Source of the DNA: Gammaproteobacteria bacterium
GTDB lineage: Bacteria; Pseudomonadota; Gammaproteobacteria; SZUA-229
NCBI GenBank assembly: GCA_030595185.1
Contig: JAUVDT010000013.1
Location: 1 to 33,040 of the forward strand
Reading direction: 5' to 3'
DNA: 33,040 bases
Of the stretch, positions 1 through 9,568 are shown piece by piece. A program made the position numbers and the translations under genes. The notes under the pieces are model-generated. The model made no database searches and was not told where the DNA came from. It saw only the letters and a list, made by a program, of their open reading frames with translations. Numbering within the stretch: the first letter of the stretch is position 1; each line of letters opens with the position of its first letter.

Positions 1-1
1 G

Positions 2-808
2 ACCAAATATACCAATGCCGATATTACAGTCGTTGGTTTGATTGGTGAACGAGGACGTGAAGTAAAAGAATTTGTGCAGGAAATTTTAGGCGACGAAGGT
101 ATGAAGCGTGCCGTTGTCGTTGCAGCACCATCAGATGCACCGCCTTTAATTCGCATGCACGGAGCAATGTTAGCCACTAGTATTGCCGAGCATTTTAGAG
201 ATCAGGGCAAACAGGTTTTATTATTAATGGATTCACTCAGCCGCTTTGCACAAGCGCAGCGTGAAATTGGTTTATCTATTTCTGAGCCACCTGCAACAAA
301 AGGTTATCCGCCTTCTGTGTTTGCTAAGTTGCCTCAATTAGTTGAGCGTGCTGGTAATGGCGATGCAGGTCAGGGATCAATCACTGCCTTTTATACGGTG
401 TTAACGGAAGGTGACGATACCAATGACCCCATCGCAGATGCTGCTCGAGGTATATTGGATGGTCACATTGTTTTATCACGTCAATTAGCCGAGCAAGGTC
501 ACTTTCCTGCTATTGATATTGAAGCATCAGTGAGCCGTGTTATGCCATCGGTTGTTGGTGACGAACAAATGCAATCCATGCAGTCCATAAAACAGCTTTA
601 TTCCGTCTATCAACAAAATCGTGATTTGATAAATGTAGGCGCATACCAGCCTGGTTCTGATGCTTTAATCGACCTTGCGATACGCATGCACGCTGATATT
701 GACAAGTTTTTAAAACAAGGTATGAATGAATCTGTCGATATGGCGGAAAGCGCAAAACAATTACAGCTATTGGCTAATGAAATTAATACAAACTTAGCTA
801 TAGTATAA
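2..808 (+). CDS. fliI: Flagellar export ATPase FliI (5'-truncated by window edge)
   Basis: FliI is the hexameric ATPase at the cytoplasmic base of the flagellar type III export apparatus, where it works with FliH and FliJ. The reading frame is open from base 2, so the N-terminal part including the Walker A P-loop lies outside the window and 268 residues remain. Visible family hallmarks are [13 protein letters not shown] near the start, the Walker B stretch [14 protein letters not shown], and [17 protein letters not shown] followed by the segment [19 protein letters not shown]. These are the ATP-synthase-beta-like core motifs of FliI/YscN proteins. The C-terminus is of normal flagellar type. 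fliJ follows after about 70 bases, as in most gammaproteobacteria. Related type III secretion ATPases are the only real alternative, and the fliJ-fliK context favours FliI. Confidence 0.97.
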   Translation, partial: TKYTNADITVVGLIGERGREVKEFVQEILGDEGMKRAVVVAAPSDAPPLIRMHGAMLATSIAEHFRDQGKQVLLLMDSLSRFAQAQREIGLSISEPPATKGYPPSVFAKLPQLVERAGNGDAGQGSITAFYTVLTEGDDTNDPIADAARGILDGHIVLSRQLAEQGHFPAIDIEASVSRVMPSVVGDEQMQSMQSIKQLYSVYQQNRDLINVGAYQPGSDALIDLAIRMHADIDKFLKQGMNESVDMAESAKQLQLLANEINTNLAIV

Positions 809-881
809 AGGTGATATCAGTCTATTTTGTCCTAAAGGTTATGCAGAGGTTGACGCTATTAAAGTATGGTAGCGAAAAAAT

Positions 882-1328
882 ATGAATAAACGCTCTAAAA
901 GACTAAAACCAGTAGCGACTCATGCGAAAAACCTTGAGCAAGATGCCGCGCGCACCTTTGCCCAGGCGCAACAACGTGTGTCTGATAGTGAATCGCAATT
1001 AGTGCAACTTGAAAGCTTTAGAGATGAGTATTTAGGTCAATATCAGTCTGCCAGCCAGAAAGCGGCATCTATGACGCAAATATTAGACTATCAAGCATTT
1101 CTCGCTAAGTTAAATCAAGGTATTGGACAGGCGAATAATACAATTAATATCTGTCGCCAGCAGCGCGATATTTTAAAGCAACAATGGTTACAGCGTCGAG
1201 TTCGCCGACAAGCATTAGAATCTGTTGTTGAAAAATACCAACAAGTAGAGAATAAACAAGCTGTATATGCTGAACAAATGGAGCTTGAAGAATTTAATCA
1301 ACATAGATTCCATCAACGTCGTAATTAA
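882..1328 (+). CDS. fliJ: Flagellar export chaperone FliJ
   Basis: This 148-residue protein is mostly helical and rich in Q, A, E and R, with a coiled-coil pattern from about residue 15 to 140. That matches the size (about 147) and character of FliJ, the soluble stalk-like subunit that links the FliI ring to the export gate FlhA and recycles chaperones. The N-terminus (KRSKRLKPVATHAKNLEQDAA) and the later stretch DYQAFLAKLNQGI fit the family. Sequence conservation in FliJ is low, so identity rests on size, composition and position between fliI and fliK. ATG 882 was chosen because the nearby upstream ATGs (841, 865) run quickly into stops. No strong Shine-Dalgarno is seen. Confidence 0.9.
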   Translation: MNKRSKRLKPVATHAKNLEQDAARTFAQAQQRVSDSESQLVQLESFRDEYLGQYQSASQKAASMTQILDYQAFLAKLNQGIGQANNTINICRQQRDILKQQWLQRRVRRQALESVVEKYQQVENKQAVYAEQMELEEFNQHRFHQRRN

Positions 1329-1374
1329 GTTTCAATTTCCTCCCTTATTAAAACCTATTATTTCCTTTAAATAC

Positions 1375-1391
1375 TTGGCCTGTGTTTTGCA
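1375..1391 (+). promoter_or_regulatory. Sigma-54-type promoter upstream of fliK
   Basis: TTGGCCTGTGTTTTGCA has the invariant GG (1377-1378) and GC (1389-1390) separated by exactly ten bases, and it matches the -24/-12 consensus (TGGCACG-N4-TTGCW) except at two positions. It lies about 90 bases before the fliK start, leaving a leader. In polar-flagellate gammaproteobacteria the middle flagellar genes, including fliK, are typically transcribed by RpoN with an FlrC/FleR-type activator. No activator site was identified. Confidence 0.6.
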
Positions 1392-1481
1392 CTTATAACA
1401 AGCATAAGAATTTAAATATGCACTGAGTGTATCTGCAAAGCTTTAATTTCGTTATTCGATATTAATGCCAGGAATAAAACA

Positions 1482-2570
1482 ATGCCATCTATCGACAATA
1501 GTTTTTTATCAACAAAAGCACCAGCAAAGCAAGACGGTATAAAGCCATCAGCTGATGTAGTGTCTGATACTAAGGAAGCAAAGCCCTTTGGGCAGTACTT
1601 ACAGGATGAAATTGAAAAAGAACAAGAAGATCCTGTGTTAGATAAGGTAGCTAAACAAACAGAAGAGTTGCTTGAAGAAGGGCCTGAAATACCTGTTGTA
1701 ACGCTACAAGAGTCTGAGGCAATAGAGGAAAGCGATATCCTCTTAACTGGCAATAAATTGCCTGTAGAAAGCTTAAATGAAGAAGTGCCTGAAATACATG
1801 TCGAAATTGAGAAATTACCCATCAATAAGGTGGTTGGCGTAGAAAAGCTTTTACAGACTGTGCCTGCTAAAGAGCCCGTTTCTCTACCATTGACATCAAA
1901 AGCACCAGTCTCAGCAGAAAATGACTTAGATTTGATAACAACTGAAAACAAGCAAGCGTTTGAAGTCATAGAAGAACCCGTTATTAAAATTCAAAAGCAA
2001 GTAATAGACGGGCAGTTAAATACCAAAGTTGAATTACCTGTTAATGACGGCGGTAAAATACTCAAAATGGTTCAAGTCGCTCCTGTTAATACGATCAATA
2101 CCGCAGAAGTATCTAGAAATCCAATTGACGCATCTTCTGTTGCGCCACAAATATCGACCCCAGTTAATAATAAACAATGGGGTGCCGACTTATCTCAACG
2201 TGTAGGTTTAATGCTGAACAATGGACAGCAGGTTGCTGAATTACGTTTAAACCCAGCTCGTTTAGGATCTGTCAGTATTCGCCTGCAATTAGATGAAGAT
2301 AAGGCCAGTATTTCATTTGTAACTCAAAATCAGGCCGTTAAAGAAGCCATCGAATTGTCATTACCAAAGTTGAGAGATCAATTACAACAACAAGGTTTAG
2401 AACTTGCTCAAGTTGATATAGAAAATAGGGATAGTGAAGAAACTTCAAAAAACTCTGAGTACGACGAACAGGGTGAAACCTTTAATCAAAAAAATGACGA
2501 GATTGATGTGCCATTACAAGAAATTTCATCTGTAGTAAATATTGATGCCGGATTGAGTGTATTTGTATAA
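1482..2570 (+). CDS. fliK: Flagellar hook-length control protein FliK
   Basis: FliK is the secreted molecular ruler that measures hook length and switches export specificity from hook to filament subunits. The protein has 362 residues. Residues 1-230 are low-complexity and probably disordered, rich in E, P, V and K. Residues about 233-315 form the conserved C-terminal Flg_hook domain, with the diagnostic VAELRLNPARLGSVSIRL and a downstream helix AIELSLPKLRDQLQQQGLEL. An acidic tail follows. The disordered N-terminal half is expected for a ruler. A sigma-54-like promoter lies upstream. The gene ends before a strong terminator, so it is the last flagellar structural gene here; the usual fliL-fliM-fliN continuation is absent and a chemotaxis operon follows. 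Confidence 0.93.
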   Translation: MPSIDNSFLSTKAPAKQDGIKPSADVVSDTKEAKPFGQYLQDEIEKEQEDPVLDKVAKQTEELLEEGPEIPVVTLQESEAIEESDILLTGNKLPVESLNEEVPEIHVEIEKLPINKVVGVEKLLQTVPAKEPVSLPLTSKAPVSAENDLDLITTENKQAFEVIEEPVIKIQKQVIDGQLNTKVELPVNDGGKILKMVQVAPVNTINTAEVSRNPIDASSVAPQISTPVNNKQWGADLSQRVGLMLNNGQQVAELRLNPARLGSVSIRLQLDEDKASISFVTQNQAVKEAIELSLPKLRDQLQQQGLELAQVDIENRDSEETSKNSEYDEQGETFNQKNDEIDVPLQEISSVVNIDAGLSVFV

Positions 2571-2678
2571 AAAGCTGGTATATCAATGAATTATTGGTGA
2601 ATAAAGTCTATTTACATGGCAGAACCTAAAAGCATGGTCTATATCAAATAGGTAGTAGGTAAAGTATCAATATGAAGA

Positions 2679-2707
2679 AAAAAACGGTTGAAAATGAACC
2701 GTTTTTT
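2679..2707. terminator. Bidirectional intrinsic terminator between fliK and cheY
   Basis: A perfect 11-bp inverted repeat, AAAAAACGGTT / AACCGTTTTTT, encloses a 7-base loop (2690-2696). A run of T on the right and a run of A on the left make it a U-tailed terminator for both strands. It separates the flagellar unit ending in fliK from the chemotaxis operon, so cheY probably starts from its own promoter or from partial read-through. Confidence 0.85.
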
Positions 2708-2727
2708 TATAAGTTTTTTGTATAAAA

Positions 2728-2746
2728 CTGGTGGTCTTTTCACCAG
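2728..2746 (+). promoter_or_regulatory. Small leader hairpin before cheY
   Basis: CTGGTG (2728-2733) and CACCAG (2741-2746) form a perfect 6-bp stem with a 7-base loop, ending about 10 bases before the Shine-Dalgarno of cheY (GGGG, 2757-2760). There is no T-run after it, so it is not a terminator. A role in mRNA stability or translation is possible but not shown. Confidence 0.4.
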
Positions 2747-2768
2747 AGAAATGAATGGGGTTTTAAAT

Positions 2769-3131
2769 ATGGCTTTGATTTTAACGGTTGATGATTCTGC
2801 ATCAATGCGACAAATGGTTGCGTTCACCTTAAAAGGTGCAGGTTATGACGTAGTAGAAGCTGAAGATGGACAAAAGGCTCTTGCTGCCTCAAAAACCAAA
2901 AAGTTTGATCTTGTTATTACGGACGTCAATATGCCGGTAATGGATGGAATTACTTTTATCCGTCATTTAAGAGCGGAAGCAAACTATAAGTTCACACCAA
3001 TTTTAATGTTAACAACAGAGTCTTCTGCGGATAAAAAGAGCGAAGGTAAATCAGCTGGTGCAACTGGATGGATTGTTAAACCTTTTAACCCTGACCAACT
3101 GTTAGCAGTTGTCAAAAAAGTTATTGGTTAA
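2769..3131 (+). CDS. cheY: Chemotaxis response regulator CheY
   Basis: This 120-residue single-domain receiver carries the full phosphorylation site: acidic pair D8-D9, phospho-acceptor Asp52 in LVITDVNMP, the switch Thr in LMLTTESS and the Lys in IVKPF. It is phosphorylated by CheA and acts on the flagellar switch or as a phosphate sink. The frame is open further upstream, with another ATG at 2751. ATG 2769 was chosen because the protein then begins at the canonical receiver start (MALILTVDD) and GGGG sits 8 bases upstream. It is the first gene of the chemotaxis operon and lies just upstream of cheA, as in F7/Che2-type clusters. Confidence 0.95.
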   Translation: MALILTVDDSASMRQMVAFTLKGAGYDVVEAEDGQKALAASKTKKFDLVITDVNMPVMDGITFIRHLRAEANYKFTPILMLTTESSADKKSEGKSAGATGWIVKPFNPDQLLAVVKKVIG

Positions 3132-3177
3132 GGCTAAGTTTCTTTTATAGATAAGTCACAAGAGAGACGGAGCAAGT

Positions 3178-5178
3178 ATGTCAATTGATATGGAACAGTT
3201 TCATCAGGTATTTTTCGAAGAAAGCTTCGAAGGGCTTGATATTATGGAAACTGGATTACTGAATCTGGACAATGGTGAGGCTGATGATGAGGAAATTAAT
3301 ACCATTTTTCGTGCAGCTCATTCTATTAAAGGAGGAAGTGGTACTTTTGGTTTCCAGTCTATTGCAGATTTCACACACATTATGGAAACCTTGCTTGATG
3401 AGGTTCGAGACGGAATACGTGAACTAACCCATGATGGTATCAATGTTTTACTAAAATCTGTCGATTGCCTGCGAATGATGATGACTGCCGAAAGTGATGG
3501 TGGTGATATTGATGATAGTGAAGTAAAAACTAATTTTGACGCATTACAGAACATATTAGGCTCAAGTGATAGTCCATCAGATAACTCAACCGCAGAAGTA
3601 GCCGACACTACCAGTGATGTTCCATCAGCCTGGAAAATAAGCTTTTCTCCGCATAAAAATTTCATGCAGTTCGGTAATGATCCCGCAAGAATCATTAAAG
3701 AATTGGCAACTATGGGCCAGCTAACTGGTCATGTTGATACCAAAAATGTACCGGATTTTGTAGACCTCAATCCTGAAAATATGTTTCTTTCATGGGATAT
3801 GGAGTTAAAAGGTAATGTCACAAAAGAACAGATTGATGATGTTTTTTCCTGGGTAGAAGATGAAAGTGATATCAGCATAACGGCATTATCTAAGAACAAA
3901 GAAAAAACTCAGAATACAGCTAAAAAATCACAAGATACTAAGATAAAGGCAGCTGCCTCTCAAGCACCTGTGAAATCTGCTGCTGCCGATAAAAAAGAAA
4001 AATCAGCACCTGCAAACAGCTCAATTAGGGTAGGAATAAACAAAATAGATGACCTGATAAATATGGTTGGCGAGCTGGTAATTACTCAGTCCATGCTCAG
4101 TATGCTGGGTGAAGATTTTAATATGACACGGCTTGAGAAACTTCAAGAAGGCTTGATTCAGCTTGACCGTCATACTCGTGAATTACAAGAAAGTGTCATG
4201 CAAATTCGCATGGTACCTATCAGCTTTACCTTTAGTCGTTTCCCAAGAATGGTTCGTGATTTGAGTGAAAAACTTGATAAGAAAATCCAACTGGTTATGC
4301 ACGGTGAAAATACTGAACTGGATAAAACAGTTATTGAAAAAATTGGTGATCCATTAGTCCACCTGGTGCGGAATAGTATCGATCATGGCATTGAAATGCC
4401 AGAAGATCGAATCGCAGCTGGTAAGCCAGAAACAGGCACAATACAACTTAACGCATTCCATCGCGGTGGCAATATTGTGATTGAAATTACCGATGATGGT
4501 AAAGGTATTGATAAAGATGTTATTTACAACAAAGGTGTAGAAAAAGGCCTGGTCGAAGCGGGTTCCAAATTATCTGATCAGCAAATTTACGATTTATTGT
4601 TTAATCCCGGTTTTTCTACTGCAACTGAAATCACGGATGTATCTGGCCGTGGTGTTGGTATGGATGTTGTTAAGAAAAATATCATGAGCCTTGGCGGTGC
4701 AATTGAAACACATTCTGTTAAAGGCCAGGGTAGTATTTTTAGTATTCGATTACCGTTAACGCTTGCCATACTTGATGGGCAGTCAGTCACTGTTGGTGCA
4801 GATAATTATATTATTCCCTTGGTTTCAATTGTTGAATCTGTACAGCCTAAAAAAGAGCAGCTAAATATGGTTGCTGGTAAAGGCGAAACATATAAGTTAC
4901 GTGATGAGTACTTACCGATTCTTCGGATCTGTGATTTATTTAATATTCCTGATGCAAAAGCAGACAAACTGGAAGACGGTTTGCTGGTAGTAGTGGAAGC
5001 CGATGGTAAACATTTTGGCGTGTTTGTTGATGATTTATTGGGTCAGCAGCAAGTGGTTATTAAATCGCTGGAATCAAACTATAAACGTATTGAAGGTATA
5101 TCAGGTGCAACTATTTTAGGTGACGGCTCGGTAGCGTTAATTCTGGATGTGCCTGGTTTAATAAGAATGTCTGATTAA
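3178..5178 (+). CDS. cheA: Chemotaxis histidine kinase CheA
   Basis: CheA is the soluble array kinase that autophosphorylates in response to receptors and passes phosphate to CheY and CheB. Domain order in the 666 residues: Hpt/P1 with His48 in FRAAHSIKGGSGTFGF; a middle region (about 145-235) at the position of the P2 regulator-binding domain; a K/A-rich linker (about 240-280); P3 dimerisation starting SSIRVGINKIDDLINMVGEL; P4 ATPase with N box LVHLVRNSIDHGIE, G1 DDGKGID and G2 GRGVGMDVVKKNI; and P5 CheW-like to the end. All catalytic motifs are intact. A GAGAGACGGAG Shine-Dalgarno region precedes the ATG. cheW follows after 16 bases, so translation is likely coupled. Confidence 0.97.
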   Translation: MSIDMEQFHQVFFEESFEGLDIMETGLLNLDNGEADDEEINTIFRAAHSIKGGSGTFGFQSIADFTHIMETLLDEVRDGIRELTHDGINVLLKSVDCLRMMMTAESDGGDIDDSEVKTNFDALQNILGSSDSPSDNSTAEVADTTSDVPSAWKISFSPHKNFMQFGNDPARIIKELATMGQLTGHVDTKNVPDFVDLNPENMFLSWDMELKGNVTKEQIDDVFSWVEDESDISITALSKNKEKTQNTAKKSQDTKIKAAASQAPVKSAAADKKEKSAPANSSIRVGINKIDDLINMVGELVITQSMLSMLGEDFNMTRLEKLQEGLIQLDRHTRELQESVMQIRMVPISFTFSRFPRMVRDLSEKLDKKIQLVMHGENTELDKTVIEKIGDPLVHLVRNSIDHGIEMPEDRIAAGKPETGTIQLNAFHRGGNIVIEITDDGKGIDKDVIYNKGVEKGLVEAGSKLSDQQIYDLLFNPGFSTATEITDVSGRGVGMDVVKKNIMSLGGAIETHSVKGQGSIFSIRLPLTLAILDGQSVTVGADNYIIPLVSIVESVQPKKEQLNMVAGKGETYKLRDEYLPILRICDLFNIPDAKADKLEDGLLVVVEADGKHFGVFVDDLLGQQQVVIKSLESNYKRIEGISGATILGDGSVALILDVPGLIRMSD

Positions 5179-5194
5179 TGAAAGAAAATAAATT

Positions 5195-5704
5195 ATGAGC
5201 ACAGACGTTGAAAGTAAAGTGGATGAGTCACCTCTGGATAGTGATGCAGAGCTGGGTGATGAATACCTAACATTCTCTTTGGCAGATGAAGAATATGGTA
5301 TTGATATTCTTCGAGTTCAGGAATTGAGAGGTTGGGAAATGGTTACACGTATTCCTAACTCACCTGAGTTTGTTAAAGGAGTGTTGAATTTACGTGGTGC
5401 AATAGTGCCCATTATCGATTTGCGTGAGCGCTTTAATTTGTCTGTTTCTGATTACACGGAAACCACAGTAGTCATTGTGTTGTCAGTTAACGACGGCCCG
5501 GATGATAATGAACGAACTATGGGTGTTGTTGTGGATAGTATATCTGATGTAGTACATGCAAAAATGAGTGAAATACAGGCAACTCCAAAGTTTGGTTCAA
5601 GTCTGGATACTGAATATATTTCAGGTTTAGCAGATGCAGATGGAAAAATGTTGATGCTGCTAAATGTTGATGCAATGTTATCGATTAGTGGAATGCTTGG
5701 GTAA
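5195..5704 (+). CDS. cheW: Chemotaxis adaptor CheW (first copy)
   Basis: CheW couples receptors to CheA in the array. This 169-residue protein has a short acidic N-tail (residues 1-25) and then a single CheW domain, beginning EYLTFSLADEEYGIDILRVQEL and continuing with the typical GVLNLRGAIVPIIDLRERF and VVVDSISDVV. It shares these blocks with the second copy at 9010-9525, so the two flank the receptor gene as paralogues. Shine-Dalgarno sequence is weak (AAAGAAA), in line with coupling to cheA. The stop codon abuts a long hairpin (5704-5754). Confidence 0.95.
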   Translation: MSTDVESKVDESPLDSDAELGDEYLTFSLADEEYGIDILRVQELRGWEMVTRIPNSPEFVKGVLNLRGAIVPIIDLRERFNLSVSDYTETTVVIVLSVNDGPDDNERTMGVVVDSISDVVHAKMSEIQATPKFGSSLDTEYISGLADADGKMLMLLNVDAMLSISGMLG

Positions 5705-5754
5705 TGAGTTTTTGCAATGAAGGTTTTAGTAGTAAGTTCATTGCAAAGACTCAT
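5704..5754 (+). promoter_or_regulatory. Long stem-loop between cheW and mcp
   Basis: TGAGTTTTTGCAATGAA (5705-5721) pairs with TTCATTGCAAAGACTCA (5737-5753) over 17 bp with a single G-U wobble; A5704-T5754 adds one more pair. The loop has 15 bases. The stem starts at the last base of the cheW stop codon. No T-run follows, so it is not a standard intrinsic terminator. It could protect or process the mRNA and set different levels for cheYAW and the receptor. Confidence 0.65.
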
Positions 5755-5802
5755 CGTGAGAATTTAAATAATAATTAGAATTGTGGACGGAGAAAATAAG
5801 TC

Positions 5803-8800
5803 ATGAGAATTAATGAGCCGGTGACGCATAACGAAGTAGTAATGAAGGAGAGTCAATTCCTTGTTACTAAAACAGATCTGAAAGGCATTATGACTTTCGT
5901 TAACCGTGATTTTATCGATATTAGTGGCTTCAGCCGTGATGAATTAATCGGGAAAAATCATAATGTTGTGCGACATCCTGATATGCCGCCTGCTGCTTTC
6001 GAAGACTTATGGAATACCGTAAAGAATGAAAAGCCCTGGGTAGGAATGGTTAAAAACCGTTGTAAAAATGGTGATTTTTATTGGGTGCAGGCAAATGTCA
6101 CTCCAATTATGGAAGGCGGTCGTCTCTCTGGTTATATGTCGGTACGAAACAAACCCAGCAGAGACAAAGTTGCAGTTGCTGAAAAACTATATGGCGAAAT
6201 GAATGCCGGCAAGATGCCTAAAGCAAGTTTATTTAGTCGCTTAAATATATTTAGTAAAATGAAAATATGGCAGAAACTGGCTTTTGTTGGTTTCATCTTC
6301 TTTGCATTAATTGCAGCATTATCTGTTGAAGTTTACCTGATTACTGATGAAGATATTGTTTTTGCAAATGAGGAAAGAGTCGGTGTCGAATATGTGGTTG
6401 GCATTCGAAAAGTGATGCAAAACATGCCGCAACATAGAGGAATGAGTGCCGCATATTTAAGTGGTAATAAGTCGGTTAAGTCTAAAATACTATCTAAGCG
6501 AAAAGATATTGATGCAGATTTTGCAGCACTAAAATCAATCGATGATCGTTTGGGTGCTGAACTAAAAACAACGGCTGATTTAACTAAAATAATTGATCAA
6601 TGGAATCAATTAAAACAGGAAACTTTACAGTTATCAGGAAAAGAAAGTTTCTCTCGACACACTGCATTATTAGAAGAAGTTATCGCTTTAAATGTAGAAG
6701 TTGGTAATAACTCTAATCTGATACTTGACCCTGAAATTGATAGTTTTTATGCGATGGATTTAATCATAAATCGTGTTTTGCAATTAACTGAAAAAATGGG
6801 TCAAGTTCGAGGTCTGGGTGCTAGTATCATCGCAAAAGGTACCATGTCGGATCAGCAAAAAGAGCGCTTAATTAGGTTAAGTGTTCTAAATGGTGGTTTA
6901 GTTGAAGGTATCGAACTGGCACTTGATTCAGCCTATAAAGCAAACCCTATGATAAAACCTAAGCTTGAATCTTATGCAAGCTCAGTCAATAAAGCATTGA
7001 ATGGGTTTAATAAAAAAGTGGACCTGGTTATATCGGGTAAATTTGCTGGGCTGGATTCTACAGACTTTTTTAGTGATGGTACGGATGCAATAGGTAGTTC
7101 ATTTGCCTTATATGATGCCACTGCACCGGTATTAGACGAGTTGCTTCAAATAAGAATTGATAATTTAACATCGACAGAAGTAACTATTCTAATTTTAATT
7201 CTGATAGGTATAGCAATTGCAATATCTGTTGGATTTGCGATTGCTCGCGATATTTTGACTATATTAAGTGAAACTAATGAAGAGTTTGGTTTCCTCGCAG
7301 AAAATAACTTTAAACGTGATATTGATATTTTACGTTACGATGAGTTTGGAGATCTGCTACGTTCAATGAAAAATATGCAGATTAAACTTGGCTTTAATGT
7401 TAATGATACCAAGGCAACTGCTGATGAAATGATGCAGATTAAGGTGGCTCTCGATAACGTTTCCAGTAGCGTTATGATGGCTGATAACGATAACGTTATT
7501 ATGTATATGAATAGCGCCGTTACAAAATTAATGAAAGAATCTGAGTCTGCTATTAAACACGACTTACAAGACTTTGATGCAGATTCGCTGATAGGAACTT
7601 GTATTGATGTGTTCCATAAAAATGCGGCACATCAACAGCAGCTATTAAAAAATCTGACATCACCTTACACAGCACAAATTGAGGTTGGTGGCCTTATCTT
7701 TAGATTAACGGCTAACCCTGTTGTCAATGATCAGGGTCTACGTTTAGGTACAGCAGTTGAATGGGTCGATAGAACAAATGAAGTGGCTGTTGAAAAAGAA
7801 GTAGAAAATATTGTTCAGGCTGCTAAAGCAGGAGATCTGGATCAGCGACTTGAAATTGCAGGTAAAGAGGGTTTCTTCTTGCAGTTGAGCGAAGGCATCA
7901 ATGAAATGATTGGCACTATTTCAAATAGTTTCAATGATGTGGCTCGTGTTATGCGTGCAATGTCTGATGGTGACCTAACTCAAAAAATCACTGATGATTA
8001 CGAAGGAACTTATGCTGATGTACAGAATGACATTAATGCGACTATTGATAAGTTTGAAGATGTAGTTGGTCAAATTGTAGAGTCGAGTGAATTCTTCAAG
8101 AGCACTAGTGAGGAGATAGCTTCTGGTAATAACAACTTGTCACAGCGAGCTGAAGAACAGGCTTCTACACTTGAAGAAACTGCATCAAGCATGGAAGAGT
8201 TAACCGGTACGGTTAAAAATAATGCCGATAATGCTCAACAAGCTAATCAGTTAGCAGCCAGTGCACGAGGTACGGCTGAAAAAGGTGGTGAAGTAGTTAA
8301 GGAAGCTGTGATCGCCATGGAAGAAATCAATTCTTCCAGTACTAAGATTGCAGAAATCATTGGTGTCATTGATGAGATTGCTTTCCAGACAAACTTGCTT
8401 GCGCTGAATGCTTCGGTTGAAGCGGCAAGAGCTGGCGAACAAGGTCGTGGTTTCGCGGTTGTTGCAACTGAAGTCAGAAATCTGGCCGGTCGAAGTGCTA
8501 CTGCAGCAAAAGAAATTAAAGACCTGATTACTGACAGTGCTGAAAAAGTTGAGAATGGTTCAAAACTTGTTAATGAATCAGGCGAAACCTTAAGTGAAAT
8601 TGTTGCAGGCGTTAAGAAGGTTGGTGACATTATTTCTGAAATTGCAGCGGCTAGTTCTGAACAGTCTGCCGGTATTGATCAGATCAATAAAGCAGTCTCA
8701 CAAATGGATGAGATGACACAGCAAAATGCTGCATTAGCTGAAGAAGCTTCTGCTGCCAGTGAATCATCAGTCTCTAAAGCTGTAGACATGGTTAAGTTAG

Positions 8801-8970
8801 TTGAATTCTTTTCAACAAATACAACCTCTGCAAAAGCAAGCCGTGATGATGAACCAGTAGCTGCTGAAAAAAGGCCGGCTGCAAGTTCTAAACCACAACA
8901 ACGCAGAGCAAAAAATAAACCTGCACCCAGAACCGTCGTAGACGATGATGATGAATGGGAAGACTTTTAA
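5803..8970 (+). CDS. Aer-like PAS methyl-accepting chemotaxis receptor with C-terminal tether
   Basis: This is a 1055-residue chemoreceptor. Residues about 10-115 form an Aer-type PAS domain ([51 protein letters not shown]), which in Aer binds FAD and senses redox state. TM1 is about 153-175. A periplasmic region of about 280 residues follows, with [14 protein letters not shown] resembling nitrate/NIT-like sensors. TM2 is about 459-482, then HAMP, a second PAS-like segment (about 536-660), another HAMP, and the signalling domain with the tip [21 protein letters not shown]. After a K/R/A/P-rich linker the protein ends in EWEDF, a WxxF pentapeptide of the type bound by CheR/CheB. A GGACGGAGAA ribosome site precedes the ATG. 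The ligand is unknown. Confidence 0.93.
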   Translation: MRINEPVTHNEVVMKESQFLVTKTDLKGIMTFVNRDFIDISGFSRDELIGKNHNVVRHPDMPPAAFEDLWNTVKNEKPWVGMVKNRCKNGDFYWVQANVTPIMEGGRLSGYMSVRNKPSRDKVAVAEKLYGEMNAGKMPKASLFSRLNIFSKMKIWQKLAFVGFIFFALIAALSVEVYLITDEDIVFANEERVGVEYVVGIRKVMQNMPQHRGMSAAYLSGNKSVKSKILSKRKDIDADFAALKSIDDRLGAELKTTADLTKIIDQWNQLKQETLQLSGKESFSRHTALLEEVIALNVEVGNNSNLILDPEIDSFYAMDLIINRVLQLTEKMGQVRGLGASIIAKGTMSDQQKERLIRLSVLNGGLVEGIELALDSAYKANPMIKPKLESYASSVNKALNGFNKKVDLVISGKFAGLDSTDFFSDGTDAIGSSFALYDATAPVLDELLQIRIDNLTSTEVTILILILIGIAIAISVGFAIARDILTILSETNEEFGFLAENNFKRDIDILRYDEFGDLLRSMKNMQIKLGFNVNDTKATADEMMQIKVALDNVSSSVMMADNDNVIMYMNSAVTKLMKESESAIKHDLQDFDADSLIGTCIDVFHKNAAHQQQLLKNLTSPYTAQIEVGGLIFRLTANPVVNDQGLRLGTAVEWVDRTNEVAVEKEVENIVQAAKAGDLDQRLEIAGKEGFFLQLSEGINEMIGTISNSFNDVARVMRAMSDGDLTQKITDDYEGTYADVQNDINATIDKFEDVVGQIVESSEFFKSTSEEIASGNNNLSQRAEEQASTLEETASSMEELTGTVKNNADNAQQANQLAASARGTAEKGGEVVKEAVIAMEEINSSSTKIAEIIGVIDEIAFQTNLLALNASVEAARAGEQGRGFAVVATEVRNLAGRSATAAKEIKDLITDSAEKVENGSKLVNESGETLSEIVAGVKKVGDIISEIAAASSEQSAGIDQINKAVSQMDEMTQQNAALAEEASAASESSVSKAVDMVKLVEFFSTNTTSAKASRDDEPVAAEKRPAASSKPQQRRAKNKPAPRTVVDDDDEWEDF

Positions 8971-9009
8971 GTTGAATAATCATTTAAATGATAGTGAAGA
9001 GAACTGAAA

Positions 9010-9525
9010 ATGTCTGAATTTTTAAACATCTCTGATAAATCAACTAAGGAAGCTGTCGATACTGTTCAGCAGTATCTGACCTTCCTGTTAGGTGATGATA
9101 TTTACGGTGTTGATATTTTGCGAGTTCAGGAAGTGCGTGGCTGGACTAAAGTCAGGGAAATTCCAAATACACCAAAGTATGTTAAAGGTGTACTGGATTT
9201 ACGTGGCACGATAGTACCAATCATTGACTTGAGAACGCGTTTATCAATTGAGGCGGTTGAATATACACCGATAACAGTTGTTATTGTTTTATCTATTGAG
9301 GTTGGTGATGAAAAGTATGTGATTGGTATTGTAGTTGATACTGTATCTGATGTACTGGATGTCGTTAAATCAGAAATTAAGAAAGCACCAAACTTTGGTA
9401 CAAAGGTAGAAACACGATTTATTGACGGTATGGTTATGGCTGATGCTGGCATGGTAGTGTTAATGGATATAGATAAAATGCTTAATCCTGATGAACTTAG
9501 TGCATTACAGGATATGGCTGACTGA
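9010..9525 (+). CDS. cheW: Chemotaxis adaptor CheW (second copy)
   Basis: This 171-residue single-domain CheW has the same conserved blocks as the first copy (YLTFLLGDDIYGVDILRVQEV, GVLDLRGTIVPIIDLRTR, VVDTVSDVLD). It sits directly downstream of the receptor gene, giving the arrangement cheW-mcp-cheW seen in F7-class clusters of Vibrio. Two CheWs with different N- and C-tails may occupy different positions in the array ring. Shine-Dalgarno GTGAAGAGAA lies upstream of the ATG. A gap of 43 bases separates it from parA. Confidence 0.95.
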   Translation: MSEFLNISDKSTKEAVDTVQQYLTFLLGDDIYGVDILRVQEVRGWTKVREIPNTPKYVKGVLDLRGTIVPIIDLRTRLSIEAVEYTPITVVIVLSIEVGDEKYVIGIVVDTVSDVLDVVKSEIKKAPNFGTKVETRFIDGMVMADAGMVVLMDIDKMLNPDELSALQDMAD

Positions 9526-9568
9526 TTTATTCATGAGCTTTCAAAAACTTCGTATAAGGCGATAATCA

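Noticed and set aside
1412-1969. Long open frame on the minus strand inside fliK (185 codons)
   Set aside because: It lies antisense to fliK, which has a clear Flg_hook domain; the product is low-complexity S/T/F-rich, as expected from a mirrored E/K-rich gene.
2600-2640. Possible sigma-28 promoter before cheY (TAAAGTCT ... GCAGAACC)
   Set aside because: The -10 is poor, the spacing is 9 rather than about 11, and the strong terminator lies between it and cheY.
8247-8630. Minus-strand open frame inside the receptor gene (127 codons)
   Set aside because: Antisense to the highly conserved MCP signalling domain; an expected shadow frame.
8979-8992. Perfect palindrome ATCATTTAAATGAT between mcp and the second cheW
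   Set aside because: Short and AT-rich; chance occurrence is likely, and there is no T-run or known operator match.
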